From Candidatus Providencia siddallii (GTDB lineage: Bacteria > Pseudomonadota > Gammaproteobacteria > Enterobacterales > Enterobacteriaceae), in the NCBI RefSeq assembly GCF_964026685.1, contig NZ_OZ034688.1, positions 1 to 64,000 on the forward strand: a stretch of 64,000 bases of DNA, given 5' to 3'. Positions 1 to 12,100 of this stretch are shown in pieces. The position numbers and the translations under genes were made by a program. Under the pieces are notes generated by a model that was given only the letters and a program-made list of their open reading frames with translations, did no database searches and was not told the origin of the DNA. Position 1 is the stretch's first letter. Each line of letters opens with the position of its first letter.

Positions 1-182
1 TTATACTCAATTATATAACTAATAATTAACAATATATAATTAACTATATAATTATGATATTTATCATTAAGATTTACTTATCCACAAAAAAAATACAAAT
101 AATAAAAATAATATAAATAAATATTAATTAATATTATTAATATATATAATAAAAACATAAATTTAATTTTTAAAGGTTAGAT
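1..182. other. A+T-rich leader of mnmG, candidate origin-proximal region
   Basis: This is non-coding, almost pure A+T DNA upstream of mnmG. It contains one perfect DnaA box at 78-86. In E. coli and relatives oriC lies directly upstream of mnmG (gidA), so an origin at or just left of this window is plausible. I see only one box and no run of GATC sites, and the region is cut by the window edge. The mnmG ribosome-binding site is a weak AAAGGT about 7 bases before the ATG. Confidence 0.4.
78..86 (+). promoter_or_regulatory. DnaA box (TTATCCACA)
   Basis: TTATCCACA matches the consensus high-affinity DnaA box exactly and lies about 100 bases upstream of mnmG, on the oriC-proximal side in enterobacteria. 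A 9-mer with three C bases is uncommon by chance in DNA this A+T-rich, and dnaA itself is present at 40494-41888. A single box does not prove an origin. Confidence 0.5.
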
Positions 183-2072
183 ATGTTTCATTATCAATAC
201 TTCGATGTCATAGTAGTAGGCGGCGGGCATGCTGGGATAGAAGCATCAGCAGCTGCAGCAAGAATTGGATGTAAAACTTTATTATTAACTAATAATATAG
301 ATACAATAGGACATATGCCTTGTAATCCAGCAATTGGTGGTATTGGTAAAGGACATTTAGTTAAAGAAATTGACGCTCTTGGTGGATTAATGGGGATAGC
401 AGCAGATAAATCCGGAATACAATTTAGAACATTAAATTCAAGTAAAGGTTATGCTGTTAGATCAACTCGTGTGCAAATAGATCGTTTTATATATAAACAA
501 TCTATTAGAGAACTATTAGCAAAACAATCTAATTTAACAATTTTTCAACAAATTGTTGATGATTTAATTATTAAAAATGATTCTATAGTAGGAGTAAAAA
601 CTAAAATTGGAATAAAATTTAAATGTAAATCAATTATCCTAACTGTAGGAACATATCTTAATGGTTTAATTTATATTGGTTTGAAAACTTATAAAGGGGC
701 TAGAATAAATGATGTATTATTAAATTCTTTATCACGTAATTTAAAAAAATTACCTTTACGTGTTAATAGATTTAAAACAGGTACGCCACCAAGAATTGAT
801 ATAAAAACTATTGATTTTCATAAATTAACAAAACAATTTGGTGATAACCCTATACCTTTTTTTTCGTTTTTAAATTTTAAAAATAAACACTTACAACAAT
901 TACCATGTTTTATTACAAATACAAATGAAAAAACACATGAAATAATTATAAAAAATATTAAATATAGTCCAGTGTATACTGGTATCATCGAAGGAATAGG
1001 ACCTCGTTATTGTCCATCAATTGAAGATAAAATAATACGATTTTCTAATAAAAAATCTCATCAAATTTTTTTAGAACCTGAAGGTTTAATAAACAATGAA
1101 ATTTATCCAAATGGGATTTCAACAAGTTTACCTTTAAATATACAATTTCAAATTGTTCAATCTATAAAAGGTATGGAAAATGCAAAAATTACTCGTCCTG
1201 GATATGCAGTAGAATATGATTTTTTTAATCCATGTGATTTAAAACAAACTCTTGAAAATAAATTTATAAAAGGTCTTTTTTTAGCTGGACAAATTAATGG
1301 TACAACTGGTTATGAAGAAGCAGGAGCTCAGGGTTTATTAGCAGGGATTAATTCTGCTCAATATGTAAAAAATTTAAAAAGTTGGTTTCCAACTAGAGAT
1401 CAAGCATATATAGGAGTTTTAGTAGATGATCTTTGTACGATTGGAACTAAAGAACCATATCGTATGTTTACTTCTCGTGCTGAATATAGGTTAATGTTAA
1501 GAGAAGATAATGCTGATATACGTTTATCAGAAAAAGCATATCAACTTGGATTAATTGATGATTTACGTTGGAAACGTTTTAATCGTAAAATTGAATTGAT
1601 TGAAAAAGAATGTAAACGTCTAAAAAATACTATTATACCTAAAAATATAGACGATTTAAATAAAATTAATAAAATTTTAAATATAAAATTATCTAAAAAA
1701 ACAAATGCAAAAGATTTACTGCGACGTCCTGAAATAAATTATCAACTTTTAACAACTTTAAAATGTTTTGAATCAAAAATTAAAAATTTTCAAATAGCTC
1801 AACAAATTGAGATTCAAATAAAATATGAAGGTTATATTCTTCGACAAAAAATTGAAATTGAAAAAAATAAAAATAATGAAAATATATTTTTACCTATTAA
1901 TATTGATTATAAAATAATTAAAGGTTTATCAAATGAAGTAGTTACAAAATTAAATGATCATAAACCAATATCAATAGGTCAAGCTTCGCGTATACCTGGT
2001 ATTACTGCAGCAGCAATTTCAATTTTATTAATATGGTTAAAAAAAAATAAAATATTTTATTTAAATCAATAA
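183..2072 (+). CDS. mnmG: tRNA uridine-5-carboxymethylaminomethyl modification enzyme MnmG (GidA)
   Basis: MnmG is the FAD-dependent partner of MnmE. Together they modify the wobble uridine (U34) of several tRNAs, which secures reading of A/G-ending codons. The protein is 629 aa, the same size as E. coli MnmG. The FAD-binding GGGHAG motif is near residue 13, followed by the conserved [16 protein letters not shown] stretch and, later, the GTPPRID and GYEEAGAQG motifs. The C-terminal tRNA/MnmE-binding helical part is complete. The partner gene mnmE is at 44642-46045, so the pathway is intact here. Downstream, rsmG and the atp operon that normally follow are missing. Trp residues use TGG in this gene. 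The start is ATG 183, matching the homologues. Confidence 0.97.
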   Translation: MFHYQYFDVIVVGGGHAGIEASAAAARIGCKTLLLTNNIDTIGHMPCNPAIGGIGKGHLVKEIDALGGLMGIAADKSGIQFRTLNSSKGYAVRSTRVQIDRFIYKQSIRELLAKQSNLTIFQQIVDDLIIKNDSIVGVKTKIGIKFKCKSIILTVGTYLNGLIYIGLKTYKGARINDVLLNSLSRNLKKLPLRVNRFKTGTPPRIDIKTIDFHKLTKQFGDNPIPFFSFLNFKNKHLQQLPCFITNTNEKTHEIIIKNIKYSPVYTGIIEGIGPRYCPSIEDKIIRFSNKKSHQIFLEPEGLINNEIYPNGISTSLPLNIQFQIVQSIKGMENAKITRPGYAVEYDFFNPCDLKQTLENKFIKGLFLAGQINGTTGYEEAGAQGLLAGINSAQYVKNLKSWFPTRDQAYIGVLVDDLCTIGTKEPYRMFTSRAEYRLMLREDNADIRLSEKAYQLGLIDDLRWKRFNRKIELIEKECKRLKNTIIPKNIDDLNKINKILNIKLSKKTNAKDLLRRPEINYQLLTTLKCFESKIKNFQIAQQIEIQIKYEGYILRQKIEIEKNKNNENIFLPINIDYKIIKGLSNEVVTKLNDHKPISIGQASRIPGITAAAISILLIWLKKNKIFYLNQ

Positions 2073-2617
2073 ATTAATTTTTAATTAATTTAAAAAATAA
2101 CATAAATACTTTATATAACTTGTATTATTTTTTTAAAAAAATATTTTTAAAAAAACATATTTTTATAAGAGATATGTTAATTATATTAGTATATTATTTT
2201 TTTTAAAAATTAATATTTATTCTATAAATATTAATTTTTTAATAATTTAAATAATTATAAATATATATTTGTTATTTATAAAATTTTATATAATTATTTA
2301 ATTAATCACATAGTTTTAATTTATTTGCTAATATACAAAATGTAAATCTTAAATATTAGTATTTTTTTATATAATATTTTATATAAAATAAATTAAAAAT
2401 ATTTATATAATTAAATATAAATTAACAAAATTATTAACAAAAATATTTAATTTTATATAAATTTTATATATTATATTAACTTTTAGTTAAATTTAAAAAT
2501 ATAAAAAATTTTAAATTATTTATTTTTTAAAATATTTTTTTAAAAAAAATAAATAATCAATTTTTAATAATTTAACATTAATTTAAAACTATAATAATTT
2601 AGTTCATTTTAAAAAAT
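2073..2617. other. 545-bp gene desert where rsmG and the atp operon would lie
   Basis: I see no open frame of note, no RNA gene and no recognisable remnant in this almost pure A+T stretch. In E. coli the interval between mnmG and glmU holds rsmG and the whole F1Fo ATP synthase operon. Here both flanks are kept in order but the operon is gone from this site. The only structure I find is a short inverted repeat at 2205-2239. Confidence 0.7.
2205..2239. repeat. Inverted repeat, 15-bp stem, 5-nt loop
   Basis: Arms 2205-2219 and 2225-2239 are perfect reverse complements made only of A and T. They lie about 130 bases after mnmG. It could act as a weak terminator, but it lacks any G+C in the stem. 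Confidence 0.4.
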
Positions 2618-3988
2618 ATGATTTCACAAAAAAAAAGCGTTGTTATTTTAGCCGCAGGTATCGGTATAAGAATGCGTTCAAAAATACCAAAAGTATTTCA
2701 TTTTTTAGCTGGAAAACCAATCATTCAATATGTTATTGAAACTGCTAAATCTATAGTTACATCAAAAATTTATTTAGTACATGGACTTAATGGAGATTTT
2801 TTTAAGAAAAAATTAAAAAATGAAACTTTAAATTGGATTTTACAAAAAAAACAACTTGGAACAGGGCATGCTATGCAACAAGTTGCTCAAAATTTTCAAG
2901 ATGATGAAGATATAATCATATTATATGGTGATGTTCCTTTAATTACAAAAGAAATTTTAGAGCGTTTGATTAAAATAAAACCTAATGGTGGTATAGGTTT
3001 ATTAACTGTTATATTAGATAATCCTACTGGTTATGGTAGAATTATTAGAAAAAACAATAATGTTATTAGTATAATAGAACAATCAGACATAACAGAAGAA
3101 TATTGTAATATAAAAGAAGTTAATACAGGAATCATGGTTGCTAATGGAAAAGATTTAAAACGTTGGTTAAAAAAAATAAACAACAATAATTTTCAAAAAG
3201 AATATTATCTTACTGATATAATAAATATATCTTATAGAGAAGGTAATAAAATAATGACTATTCATCCTAATAATATTAGTGAAACTTACGGAGTAAATAG
3301 CAAATTAGATCTTACTATATTAGAACGTATTTATCAAAAAGAACAAGCTGAAAAATTATTATTAAATGGGGTTATGTTAATTGATCCTAATCGAGTAGAA
3401 ATCCGTGGTAAATTAACACATGGAATAGATGTTACTATTGATATTAATGTTATTATAGAAGGTAATGTTATTTTAGGAAATAATGTTTATATTCAACTCG
3501 GGTGCATTTTAAAAAATTGTATTATTGGTGATAATACAATAATAAAACCATATACAATAATAGATTCTTCTGAATTATCTGAAGAATGTGTTGTAGGTCC
3601 TTTTGCACAGTTACGTCCTGGTACTAAATTAGCTGCTAAATCATATATTGGGAATTTTGTTGAAATAAAAAATTCTTCACTTGGTTTATCTTCAAAAATA
3701 GGACATTTAAGTTATATAGGAGATGCACAAATTGGTAACAATGTAAATATAGGAGCAGGTACAATAACTTGTAATTTTGATGGGGTGAATAAACATAAAA
3801 CTATAATAGGTGATAATGTATTTATTGGATCAGATAGTCAATTAATTGCTCCAATTTCAATTTCAAAAGGAGCAACAATTGGTGCTGGTACAACTGTTGT
3901 TTGTGATGTAAATAATCCAGAATTAATTTTAAGTAGAACAAAACAAATACATATAAAAAATTGGAGACGTCCAATTAAAAAAAAATAA
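2618..3988 (+). CDS. glmU: Bifunctional GlmU: GlcN-1-P acetyltransferase / GlcNAc-1-P uridyltransferase
   Basis: GlmU makes UDP-GlcNAc, the precursor of peptidoglycan and lipid A, in the cytoplasm. The 456-aa protein has the full two-domain layout of the family. The N-terminal nucleotidyltransferase starts with LAAGIGIRMRSKIPK (residues about 11-25), and YGDVPL follows near residue 105. The C-terminal left-handed beta-helix (about residues 250-450) contains hexapeptide repeats and the acetyltransferase motif GNFVEIKNSSLG...GHLSYIGDAQIG. It is followed after 105 bases by glmS, as in E. coli, so two steps of amino-sugar synthesis are encoded side by side. Confidence 0.97.
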   Translation: MISQKKSVVILAAGIGIRMRSKIPKVFHFLAGKPIIQYVIETAKSIVTSKIYLVHGLNGDFFKKKLKNETLNWILQKKQLGTGHAMQQVAQNFQDDEDIIILYGDVPLITKEILERLIKIKPNGGIGLLTVILDNPTGYGRIIRKNNNVISIIEQSDITEEYCNIKEVNTGIMVANGKDLKRWLKKINNNNFQKEYYLTDIINISYREGNKIMTIHPNNISETYGVNSKLDLTILERIYQKEQAEKLLLNGVMLIDPNRVEIRGKLTHGIDVTIDINVIIEGNVILGNNVYIQLGCILKNCIIGDNTIIKPYTIIDSSELSEECVVGPFAQLRPGTKLAAKSYIGNFVEIKNSSLGLSSKIGHLSYIGDAQIGNNVNIGAGTITCNFDGVNKHKTIIGDNVFIGSDSQLIAPISISKGATIGAGTTVVCDVNNPELILSRTKQIHIKNWRRPIKKK

Positions 3989-4093
3989 TTTTATATAAAA
4001 ATATTTAGTAATTGATAAATTGTAATCTATGTTTTTTATAAAACTTTAAAAATTAATTTAAAAATATTGATGTTATTTTGGAAAATTTAAATT

Positions 4094-5929
4094 ATGTGTG
4101 GAATTATTGGTGCAGTTGCACAACGTGATATTGCAGAAATCTTAATAGAAGGACTTAGACGTTTAGAATATCGTGGTTATGATTCGTCTGGTATGGCAGT
4201 TATTGATAATAATGGTTCTTTAAAAAGATTACGTGAAGTAGGAAAAGTTCAAATACTTGCAGAAAAAGTAAAAGAAAAATATATTCCAGGTGGGACTGGA
4301 ATAGCTCATACAAGATGGGCTACACATGGCGTTCCATGTAAACGCAATGCACATCCTCATATATCAGATCATATAGCAATAGTACATAATGGTATAATTG
4401 AAAATTATTTAGAAATAAAATCTGAACTTAAACAATTAGGATATATTTTCAATTCTGACACGGATACAGAAGTTATTGCTCATCTTACTAATTATGAATT
4501 TAAAAAATGTAATAATTTAATTATCGTTATTCAACGTGTAATTAATAAATTACGCGGTGTTTATAGTGCAGTTATTATGAGTAGTAAATTTTCAGAATTG
4601 TTAATTGCTGTTTGTTCTGGTAATTCATTAGTTATTGGTTTAGGTGTTGGTGAAAATTTTTTATCATCAGATCAATTAGCATTATTACCTGTAACAAGAC
4701 GTTTTATATATCTTAAAGATGGAGATATTGCAAAAGTTACTCGTCGTTCTGTACAAATTTTTGATAAAAATGGAGAAATTGTAACACGAAAATATATAGA
4801 ATCAAATATTAATTTTGATATTTTTAACAAAGGTATTTATAGACATTATATGCAAAAAGAAATATATGAACAACCTATAGCTATAAAGAAAGCTTTTGAA
4901 GGACGTTTTAATAAAGATGGTTTAATTGATTTTACAGAAGATTTAGGTATAAAAGCAATACAAATTTTATATCAAGTTGAACATATACAAATTGTAGCAT
5001 GTGGCACTTCTTATAATGCAGGAATGATAGCAAGTTATTGGTTTGAATCATTCTCTAATATTCCTTGTAATGTAGAAATTGCTTCTGAATATCGTTATCG
5101 TAAACATGCATATCGTAAAAATAGTTTGATAATTACTATTTCCCAATCTGGTGAAACCGCAGATACATTAGCTGCTTTACGTTTGTCTAATACATTAAAA
5201 TATTTAACTTCTTTAACAATATGTAATGTTTCAGAATCTTCTTTAGTTCGTGAATCTAGATTTTCGTTAATAACAAAAGCTGGTATTGAAATTGGTGTTG
5301 CATCTACAAAAGCATTTACTACACAATTAACTGTATTATTAATGTTAGTTGCTTATATTGGACGTTTAAAAGGAAATAAAATATGTATTGAAAAACGTAT
5401 AATTAATGCACTTTATAGATTACCATCTTATATTGATTGGATGTTATTACAAGATAAAGTAATTGAAAAATTAGCAGAAGATTTTTTAGATAAAGAACAT
5501 TCTTTGTTTTTAGGTAGAGGAGTTCAATTTCCTGTTGCTATTGAAGGAGCTTTAAAATTAAAAGAAGTTTCATATATTCACGCAGAAGCATATGCTGCTG
5601 GAGAATTAAAACATGGTCCATTAGCTTTAATAAATTCTAATATACCAATAATAGTTATTGCTCCTAGTAATAAATTATTAGAAAAACTAAAATCTAATAT
5701 AGAAGAAGTTAAGGCTCGAGGGGGGTTATTATATATTTTTACTGATAAAAATTCAGGCTTTGTTTCAAGTGAAAATATGAAAGTTATTTATTTACCATAT
5801 ATTGAAGAGTGTATATCACCTATTTTTTATATAATTCCATTACAATTATTATCATATCATGTTGCTTTATTAAAAGGAACAGATGTTGATCAACCTAGAA
5901 ATCTTGCAAAATCTGTAACAGTTGAATAA
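4094..5929 (+). CDS. glmS: Glutamine--fructose-6-phosphate aminotransferase (isomerizing)
   Basis: GlmS converts fructose-6-phosphate plus glutamine to glucosamine-6-phosphate, the entry step of cell-wall and LPS amino-sugar synthesis. The 611-aa length is that of E. coli GlmS (609). The N-terminal glutaminase begins MCGIIGAV with the nucleophile Cys at position 2. Two SIS sugar-isomerase domains follow (about residues 285-430 and 455-600), with the [13 protein letters not shown] motif and the terminal KSVTVE. glmU lies upstream in the usual order. The next gene, glyA, is convergent, with only 42 bases between the stops. Confidence 0.97.
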   Translation: MCGIIGAVAQRDIAEILIEGLRRLEYRGYDSSGMAVIDNNGSLKRLREVGKVQILAEKVKEKYIPGGTGIAHTRWATHGVPCKRNAHPHISDHIAIVHNGIIENYLEIKSELKQLGYIFNSDTDTEVIAHLTNYEFKKCNNLIIVIQRVINKLRGVYSAVIMSSKFSELLIAVCSGNSLVIGLGVGENFLSSDQLALLPVTRRFIYLKDGDIAKVTRRSVQIFDKNGEIVTRKYIESNINFDIFNKGIYRHYMQKEIYEQPIAIKKAFEGRFNKDGLIDFTEDLGIKAIQILYQVEHIQIVACGTSYNAGMIASYWFESFSNIPCNVEIASEYRYRKHAYRKNSLIITISQSGETADTLAALRLSNTLKYLTSLTICNVSESSLVRESRFSLITKAGIEIGVASTKAFTTQLTVLLMLVAYIGRLKGNKICIEKRIINALYRLPSYIDWMLLQDKVIEKLAEDFLDKEHSLFLGRGVQFPVAIEGALKLKEVSYIHAEAYAAGELKHGPLALINSNIPIIVIAPSNKLLEKLKSNIEEVKARGGLLYIFTDKNSGFVSSENMKVIYLPYIEECISPIFYIIPLQLLSYHVALLKGTDVDQPRNLAKSVTVE

Positions 5930-5971
5930 TATTTATTTTTAATAAAATATTTATTAAAAAATATTTTATTT

Positions 5972-7228
5972 TTAATTTTTATATACAGGATATTTTTTAC
6001 ACAATACTGCTACTTTTTCCTTTATATCATTAATAATTTTTTTATTATTAGGATTATCTAATATATCACATATGAATTTAGTTAATTCTGTCGTTTCTTT
6101 TTCTTTAAAGCCACGACGAGTAATTGCTGGAGTACCTATACGTATACCTGAAGTAATATATGGATTTTTTTGATCATTTGGTATACAATTTTTATTAACT
6201 ATAATGTTTGCTTTACATAATAAATTTCCAGCTTCTTTACCAGTAATTTTTTTATTTATTAAATTTATTAAAAATAAATGATTTTCAGTTTTATTTGAAA
6301 TAATTTTATAAGAATGTTGTTGAAAAATTTTTACCATATTTTTTGCATTATTAATAACTTGTATTTGATAACTTTTAAATTTTGGTTCAATTGCTTCTCT
6401 AAAAGAAATCGCTTTAGCTGCAATAACATGTAATAAAGGTCCGCCTTGTATTCCTGGAAAAACTGCTGAATCGATTTTTTTATATATTTCTTTATCTTGT
6501 CCTTTTGCTAAAATCATACCTCCACGTGGTCCACATAAGGTTTTATGTGTTGTTGTTGTTACAATATGTGCATATTGAATAGGATTTGGATATAAACCAG
6601 TAACAACTAAACCAGCTACATGAGCTATATCTGCTAATAAAAAAGCATTTACATTATCTGCAATTTCACGCATTTTTTTCCAATTAATTATACATGAATA
6701 CGAAGAAAAACCACTAACAATCATTTTAGGTTTATATTTTTTTGTTTTATAAAAAATATCATTATAATCTATCTCATTATTTTCATTTAAACCATACGAA
6801 ATTATATTATATAATTTACCAGAAAAATTCATTGGTGAACCATGTGTTAAATGTCCTCCACATGTTAAATTCATTCCTAATATTGTATCACCTGGTTTTA
6901 ATAATGCCAAATAAACTGCAGCATTAGCTTGTGATCCTGAATGAGGTTGAACATTTGCATAATCTGCATTAAATAATTTTTTGGCTCTATCTATAGCAAG
7001 TTGTTCAATTAAATCAACATATTCACATCCATTGTAATAACGATTATTTGGATAGCCTTCAGCATATTTGTTTGTTAATTTAGATCCTTGAGCTTTCATG
7101 ACTTCTAAGCTTGCATAGTTTTCAGATGCAATTAATTCAATACATTCTTCTTGACGTTGTTCTTCATTTTTTATGATATTCCATAATTCTAAATCGTAAT
7201 TTAAATTTTTATCTTTGTTATATAGCAT
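5972..7228 (-). CDS. glyA: Serine hydroxymethyltransferase
   Basis: GlyA is a PLP enzyme that interconverts serine and glycine while loading one-carbon units on tetrahydrofolate. It feeds purine synthesis (purL, purD and purH are in this window). At 418 aa it has the normal length (E. coli 417). Visible signatures are ELIASENY near residue 32, the GSQANAAVY stretch, and the PLP-lysine motif [14 protein letters not shown] around residue 225. In enterobacteria glyA is linked to glnB, purL and tadA. The same order survives here with several genes deleted. It supplies glycine by itself, which makes the kbl gene at the right end of the window less obviously needed for that purpose. Confidence 0.97.
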   Translation of the reverse strand: MLYNKDKNLNYDLELWNIIKNEEQRQEECIELIASENYASLEVMKAQGSKLTNKYAEGYPNNRYYNGCEYVDLIEQLAIDRAKKLFNADYANVQPHSGSQANAAVYLALLKPGDTILGMNLTCGGHLTHGSPMNFSGKLYNIISYGLNENNEIDYNDIFYKTKKYKPKMIVSGFSSYSCIINWKKMREIADNVNAFLLADIAHVAGLVVTGLYPNPIQYAHIVTTTTHKTLCGPRGGMILAKGQDKEIYKKIDSAVFPGIQGGPLLHVIAAKAISFREAIEPKFKSYQIQVINNAKNMVKIFQQHSYKIISNKTENHLFLINLINKKITGKEAGNLLCKANIIVNKNCIPNDQKNPYITSGIRIGTPAITRRGFKEKETTELTKFICDILDNPNNKKIINDIKEKVAVLCKKYPVYKN

Positions 7229-7368
7229 CTATTATTCCTTAATTTAAAATAAATAATATAATTATATATAATATTAATAATTTAAAATTATAAATAAACG
7301 AAAATTATTAACTAAAAATTAGTTTTTTAAAAAAATTGTTTTTAAAAAGATAATTATTTTTATATTTT

Positions 7369-8988
7369 TTATATTATTTTGTTCTTAAAACCTGAAGTAA
7401 TTGGGTATCTTCTATCTTTACCAAAATTTCGTACGGTAATTTTAGGACCTATTGGTGATTGACGTCGTTTATATTCATTATTATCAATTAAATCTATAAT
7501 TTTATAAACTATTTTTTTGTTAAAACCAAGTTTTATTAATTCATTTTTAGATAAGTTGTTTTCTATATATTCTTTTAATATTTTATCTAAAACACTATAT
7601 GGTGGTAATGTGTCTTGATCTAATTGTCTAGGAGCTAATTCTGCTGATGGTGCTCTATTAATTATGTTTTTTGGTATAATTGTAGATATTGTGTTACGAT
7701 ATTTAGCTAATTTAAAAACTAATGTTTTTGATATATCTTTTAATATATTAAAACCACCTGCTAAATCACCGTATAAAGTAGAATAACCGACAGCAGATTC
7801 ACTTTTGTTGCTTGTAGTTAATACTAATTTATTATATTTGTTTGATATAGCCATTAATATAATTGCGCGACAACGTGCTTGTATATTTTCTTCTACAACA
7901 GTATATTTTATATCTTTAATTATTGGTTTTATTAATTTTATAAATTCATCAAATATTGAATTTATATTTATAATATTAATTTTAATTCCTAATAATTTAG
8001 CTTGTATTTTTGCATTTAAAATGCTAATTTTTCTAGTATAACGAAAAGGCATCATTATAGCTTGTACTCGTTCTTTTCCAATTGCATCTACGGCAATTGT
8101 AACTGTTAAACTCGAATCTATTCCACCTGATAAACCTAAAATTGCTCCGTTAAAATTATTTTTATTAATATAATCATAAGTTGACATAACTAAAGCTTTG
8201 TAAGTTTGTTCAATGTATGATGTTTTTTTATTTTTTTTATTTTTATTTATTAATGTTAAATTTTTAAAATAAACTGTGGCTATTTGTTCTTTAAATTCAT
8301 TTAACTGATAAATTTGTTTTCCTTTATTTGCTAATATTATTGAGTTACCATCAAATATTAATTCATCTTGTGCTCCAACTTGATTGAGATATATAATTGG
8401 AATATTAAATTTTTTACAATGATAAAATAATAAATTATTACGAATTTTTTGTTTATGTATTTCAAAAGGAGATGCATTGATTGTTAATAACATCTCTGCT
8501 CCAGCATTTTTTATTGAATTAATAATTTTATTATTCCAAATATCTTCACAAATTAATAATCCTAAACGATAATTTTTAAATTTAACTATACAATTTTTAT
8601 GTACTGATGTAAAATAACGCAATTCGTCAAAAACACCATAATTTGGTAATGACTGTTTAAAATATCTAGAAATTAATTTTTCCTTGTAAAAAAATGACAA
8701 TGCATTAAAAATTTTATTTTTTTCATACCATGGATGACCTAAAATAATTGCAGTATGTTTACTAGCTTTCTGTATTCGTTTTAATTGAATTAAGCAGTCT
8801 TTTTTAAAGTCTGAACGAAATATTAGATCTTCTGGGGGGTATCCAGTTAATGATAACTCTGAAAATATAATAATATCTGAATATTTATCATATTTTTTTA
8901 CAATTTTTAAAATACGTTCAGAATTTCCTTTGATATCGCCAACTAATAAATTTAATTGTGCTATTGATATACTTAATGTTCGATTCAT
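7369..8988 (-). CDS. nadE: Glutamine-dependent NAD(+) synthetase
   Basis: This enzyme performs the last step of NAD synthesis, amidating nicotinate adenine dinucleotide with glutamine-derived ammonia. It is the long two-domain form (539 aa), not the short ammonia-dependent E. coli type (275 aa). The N-terminal nitrilase/CN-hydrolase domain (about residues 1-250) shows the SELSLTGYPPEDL and CEDIWN motifs around the catalytic Glu and Cys. The C-terminal synthetase carries the P-loop GLSGGIDSS near residue 285. The long form occurs beside glyA/glnB in some enterobacteria, which fits this position between glyA and purL. Confidence 0.95.
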   Translation of the reverse strand: MNRTLSISIAQLNLLVGDIKGNSERILKIVKKYDKYSDIIIFSELSLTGYPPEDLIFRSDFKKDCLIQLKRIQKASKHTAIILGHPWYEKNKIFNALSFFYKEKLISRYFKQSLPNYGVFDELRYFTSVHKNCIVKFKNYRLGLLICEDIWNNKIINSIKNAGAEMLLTINASPFEIHKQKIRNNLLFYHCKKFNIPIIYLNQVGAQDELIFDGNSIILANKGKQIYQLNEFKEQIATVYFKNLTLINKNKKNKKTSYIEQTYKALVMSTYDYINKNNFNGAILGLSGGIDSSLTVTIAVDAIGKERVQAIMMPFRYTRKISILNAKIQAKLLGIKINIININSIFDEFIKLIKPIIKDIKYTVVEENIQARCRAIILMAISNKYNKLVLTTSNKSESAVGYSTLYGDLAGGFNILKDISKTLVFKLAKYRNTISTIIPKNIINRAPSAELAPRQLDQDTLPPYSVLDKILKEYIENNLSKNELIKLGFNKKIVYKIIDLIDNNEYKRRQSPIGPKITVRNFGKDRRYPITSGFKNKII

Positions 8989-9102
8989 ATTTTTATGTTA
9001 TTAAAATATAAAATATAATTTTATATTTTATATTTATTTAATAATATATTGTTTATTTTTTATAAAAAATTTTTTAATTTGTAGTTAATTAACAATATAA
9101 GA

Positions 9103-12100
9103 TTAATTTATTTGTTTTCTAGCATTATGAAAAATACGCATTCATGGACTATGTTCACCCCAATTTTTTGGATGCCAAGAATTATTTATAGTACGAAAAA
9201 CTCGTTCTGGATGTGGCATCATAATTGTTGATCGTCCGTCTATTGATGTTACTGATGTAATTCCATTAACTGATCCGTTTGGGTTAGCTGGGTATTGTTC
9301 AGTGATTTTACCATAATTATTTACAAAACGCATTGTAACAAGATTATGAAATTCTAGTTGTTGTAATTGTTCTATAGAATGTATATCTACTCTTCCTTCA
9401 GCATGTGAAACAACAATCGGTATACGTGATCCTTCCATATCTTTTAAAAAAATAGATGGGCTTTTTTGGATTTCTACTAAACTAAATCTTGCTTCAAAAC
9501 GTTCTGATTTATTTCGTGTAAAATATGGCCAGTAATTAGTACCAGGAATAAGCTCTCGTAAATTAGACATCATTTGACATCCATTACAAACTCCTAAAGA
9601 TAATGTATCTGATTTATTAAAATAAGATGAAAATTTATCACGTACTTTATTATTTAATAAAATTGTTTTTGCCCATCCATTACCTGCACCTAATGTATCT
9701 CCATAAGAAAAACCACCACAAGCTACAAGAACTTTAAAATCATCGAGCAATATATTATCATTTAATAGATCAGTCATATGTACATCGACAGCATCAAAAC
9801 CTGCATTGTAAAATGCTGCTGCCATTTCAGTATGAGAATTAATACCTTGTTCTCGTAATATTGCTACTTTTGGACGAATTTTTGATAAAATAAAAGGAGC
9901 TGCAATGTTTTCTTCTATATTAAATAATAAATGAACGTTTAATCCTGGATCATGTTTATCTTGTTTTGATTTATATTCTTGATCTGCACATATACAGTTA
10001 TCTCGTATACGTTGTATTTGCCATGTTGTTTCACCCCACCATTTTCTTAATATGGTACGAGAATTTTTATAAATTATTTTATTATTTTTGTTTATTATTA
10101 TTTCATCATTATATGTTGCAGTACCTAAATAATGAGTGTAATTACTTAGTCCTGCGTTAAATATGCATTTTTCAACATATTTTTTATCTTCATTGCGAAT
10201 TTGTATTACAACACCAAGTTCTTCATTAAATAAAACTGATAATATATCGTCATTTAATGAATTTATATTTATATTGACTCCACAATGACCTGCAAATGCC
10301 ATTTCTATTAATGTAACAAATAATCCTCCATCTGAACGATCATGATATGCTAGTATTTTTTGTTTAAAAATTAATTTTTGTATTACTTTAAAAAAATTAA
10401 TTAATAAATTAACATCACGTATATCTGCTGATCTATCTCCAAGTTGTCTGTAAACTTGAGCTAATGCAGTTCCACCTAAAGCATTATTATTTTTTCCTAA
10501 ATCAATTAAAAGTAATATATTATTGTAATTTTTTGTTAATTCAGGTGTAACAGTTAATCGTACATCTTCTACACGACCAAATGCGCTAATTACAACAGAT
10601 AATGGTGATGTCATTATGTTTTTTTTATTATTTTTTTTCCAACATGTTTTCATTGACAGTGAATCTTTTCCTACTATAATTGCAAGATTTAATTTAGAAC
10701 ATAATGTAGTAATAGATTTTACAGCTTCATATAACCCAGCATCTTCTCCTTTGTGATTTGTTGCAACCATCCAATTTGCTGATAGTTTAATATGTTTTAA
10801 ATCTTTCACATATGAACAGGATAAATTAGTTAATGCTTCTCCTACTGCCATGTTTGCAGATGAGCTAAAATTTATTAATGAAATAGGAGCTTTTTCGCCA
10901 ATTGATATTGATTCACCATAATAATCATTAAAACTAGTAGTTGTTACAGCACAGTTTGAAATTGGTATTTGCCATGGTCCTACCATTTGATCACGAGAAA
11001 CCATTCCTGTTATACTTCTATCACCTATTGTTATCAAAAATGTTTTTTCAGCTACAGCTGGAAATCTTAAAATTCGTTTGATTGCATCTTCTAAATTTAT
11101 AATTGTTTTGTTTAATTTTTGAAGATTTTTATTAAATGTTTTTACATTTTTAAGTGTTTTTGGTGTATTATTTAAAAAAGTTTTTACAGGTAAGTTAATT
11201 GGTTTGTTTTTAAAATATGAATCATTTAAAATAAAATTAGGTTGTTTTATTATTTTTCCTATTATTGAAAATGGTGTTCGTTCACGTAAACATATAGATT
11301 CAAATAAAGTAAGTTGTTTTTGTTTAATTGCTAAAATATATCGTTCTTGTGATTCATTACACCATAATTCTAATGGAGTCATTTGTGGTTCATCATTAGG
11401 AATTTTTCGTAATTCAAAATAACCACCATATCCAGATTCATTAACTAATTCAAAGATTGCATTAGATAAACCACCTGCTCCAACATCATGAATAAATAAA
11501 ATTGGATTATTTTCGTTTAATTGCCAGCATTTATTTATAACTTCTTGGCATCTTCTTTCCATTTCAGCATTTTCTCTTTGTACAGATTTAAAATCTAAAT
11601 CTTTATTTAATTCACTTGATATAGATGAAGATGCTGTTCCTCCTCCTACTCCTATATTCATTGATGATCCGCCAATCACGATTATTTTTGTACCTATAGG
11701 TATTTTTTCTTTTTTTATATGTTTATGACAAATATTTCCTATACCGCCAGCTAACATTATTGGTTTATGATAACCTTTTAATTCTTTTTTATTATAAATA
11801 TTGACGTTTTCTTCATATGTACGAAAATATCCTAATAAGGTAGGACGTCCAAATTCATTATTAAATGTTGCACTTCCTAGAGAACCATTTATTAAAATGT
11901 CAAGTGCACTAGCAATATGTTTTGGTTTACCAAAAAATTCTTCTCAAGGTTGTTTAAAATCTGGAATATGTAAATTAGATACTGAAAAACCAACAAAACC
12001 TACTTTTGGTTTTGCTCCACGACCAGTTGATCCTTCATCACGAATTTCACCGCCTGAACCTGTTGCAGCTCCTTGCCAAGGAGCAATTGCTGTTGGGTGA

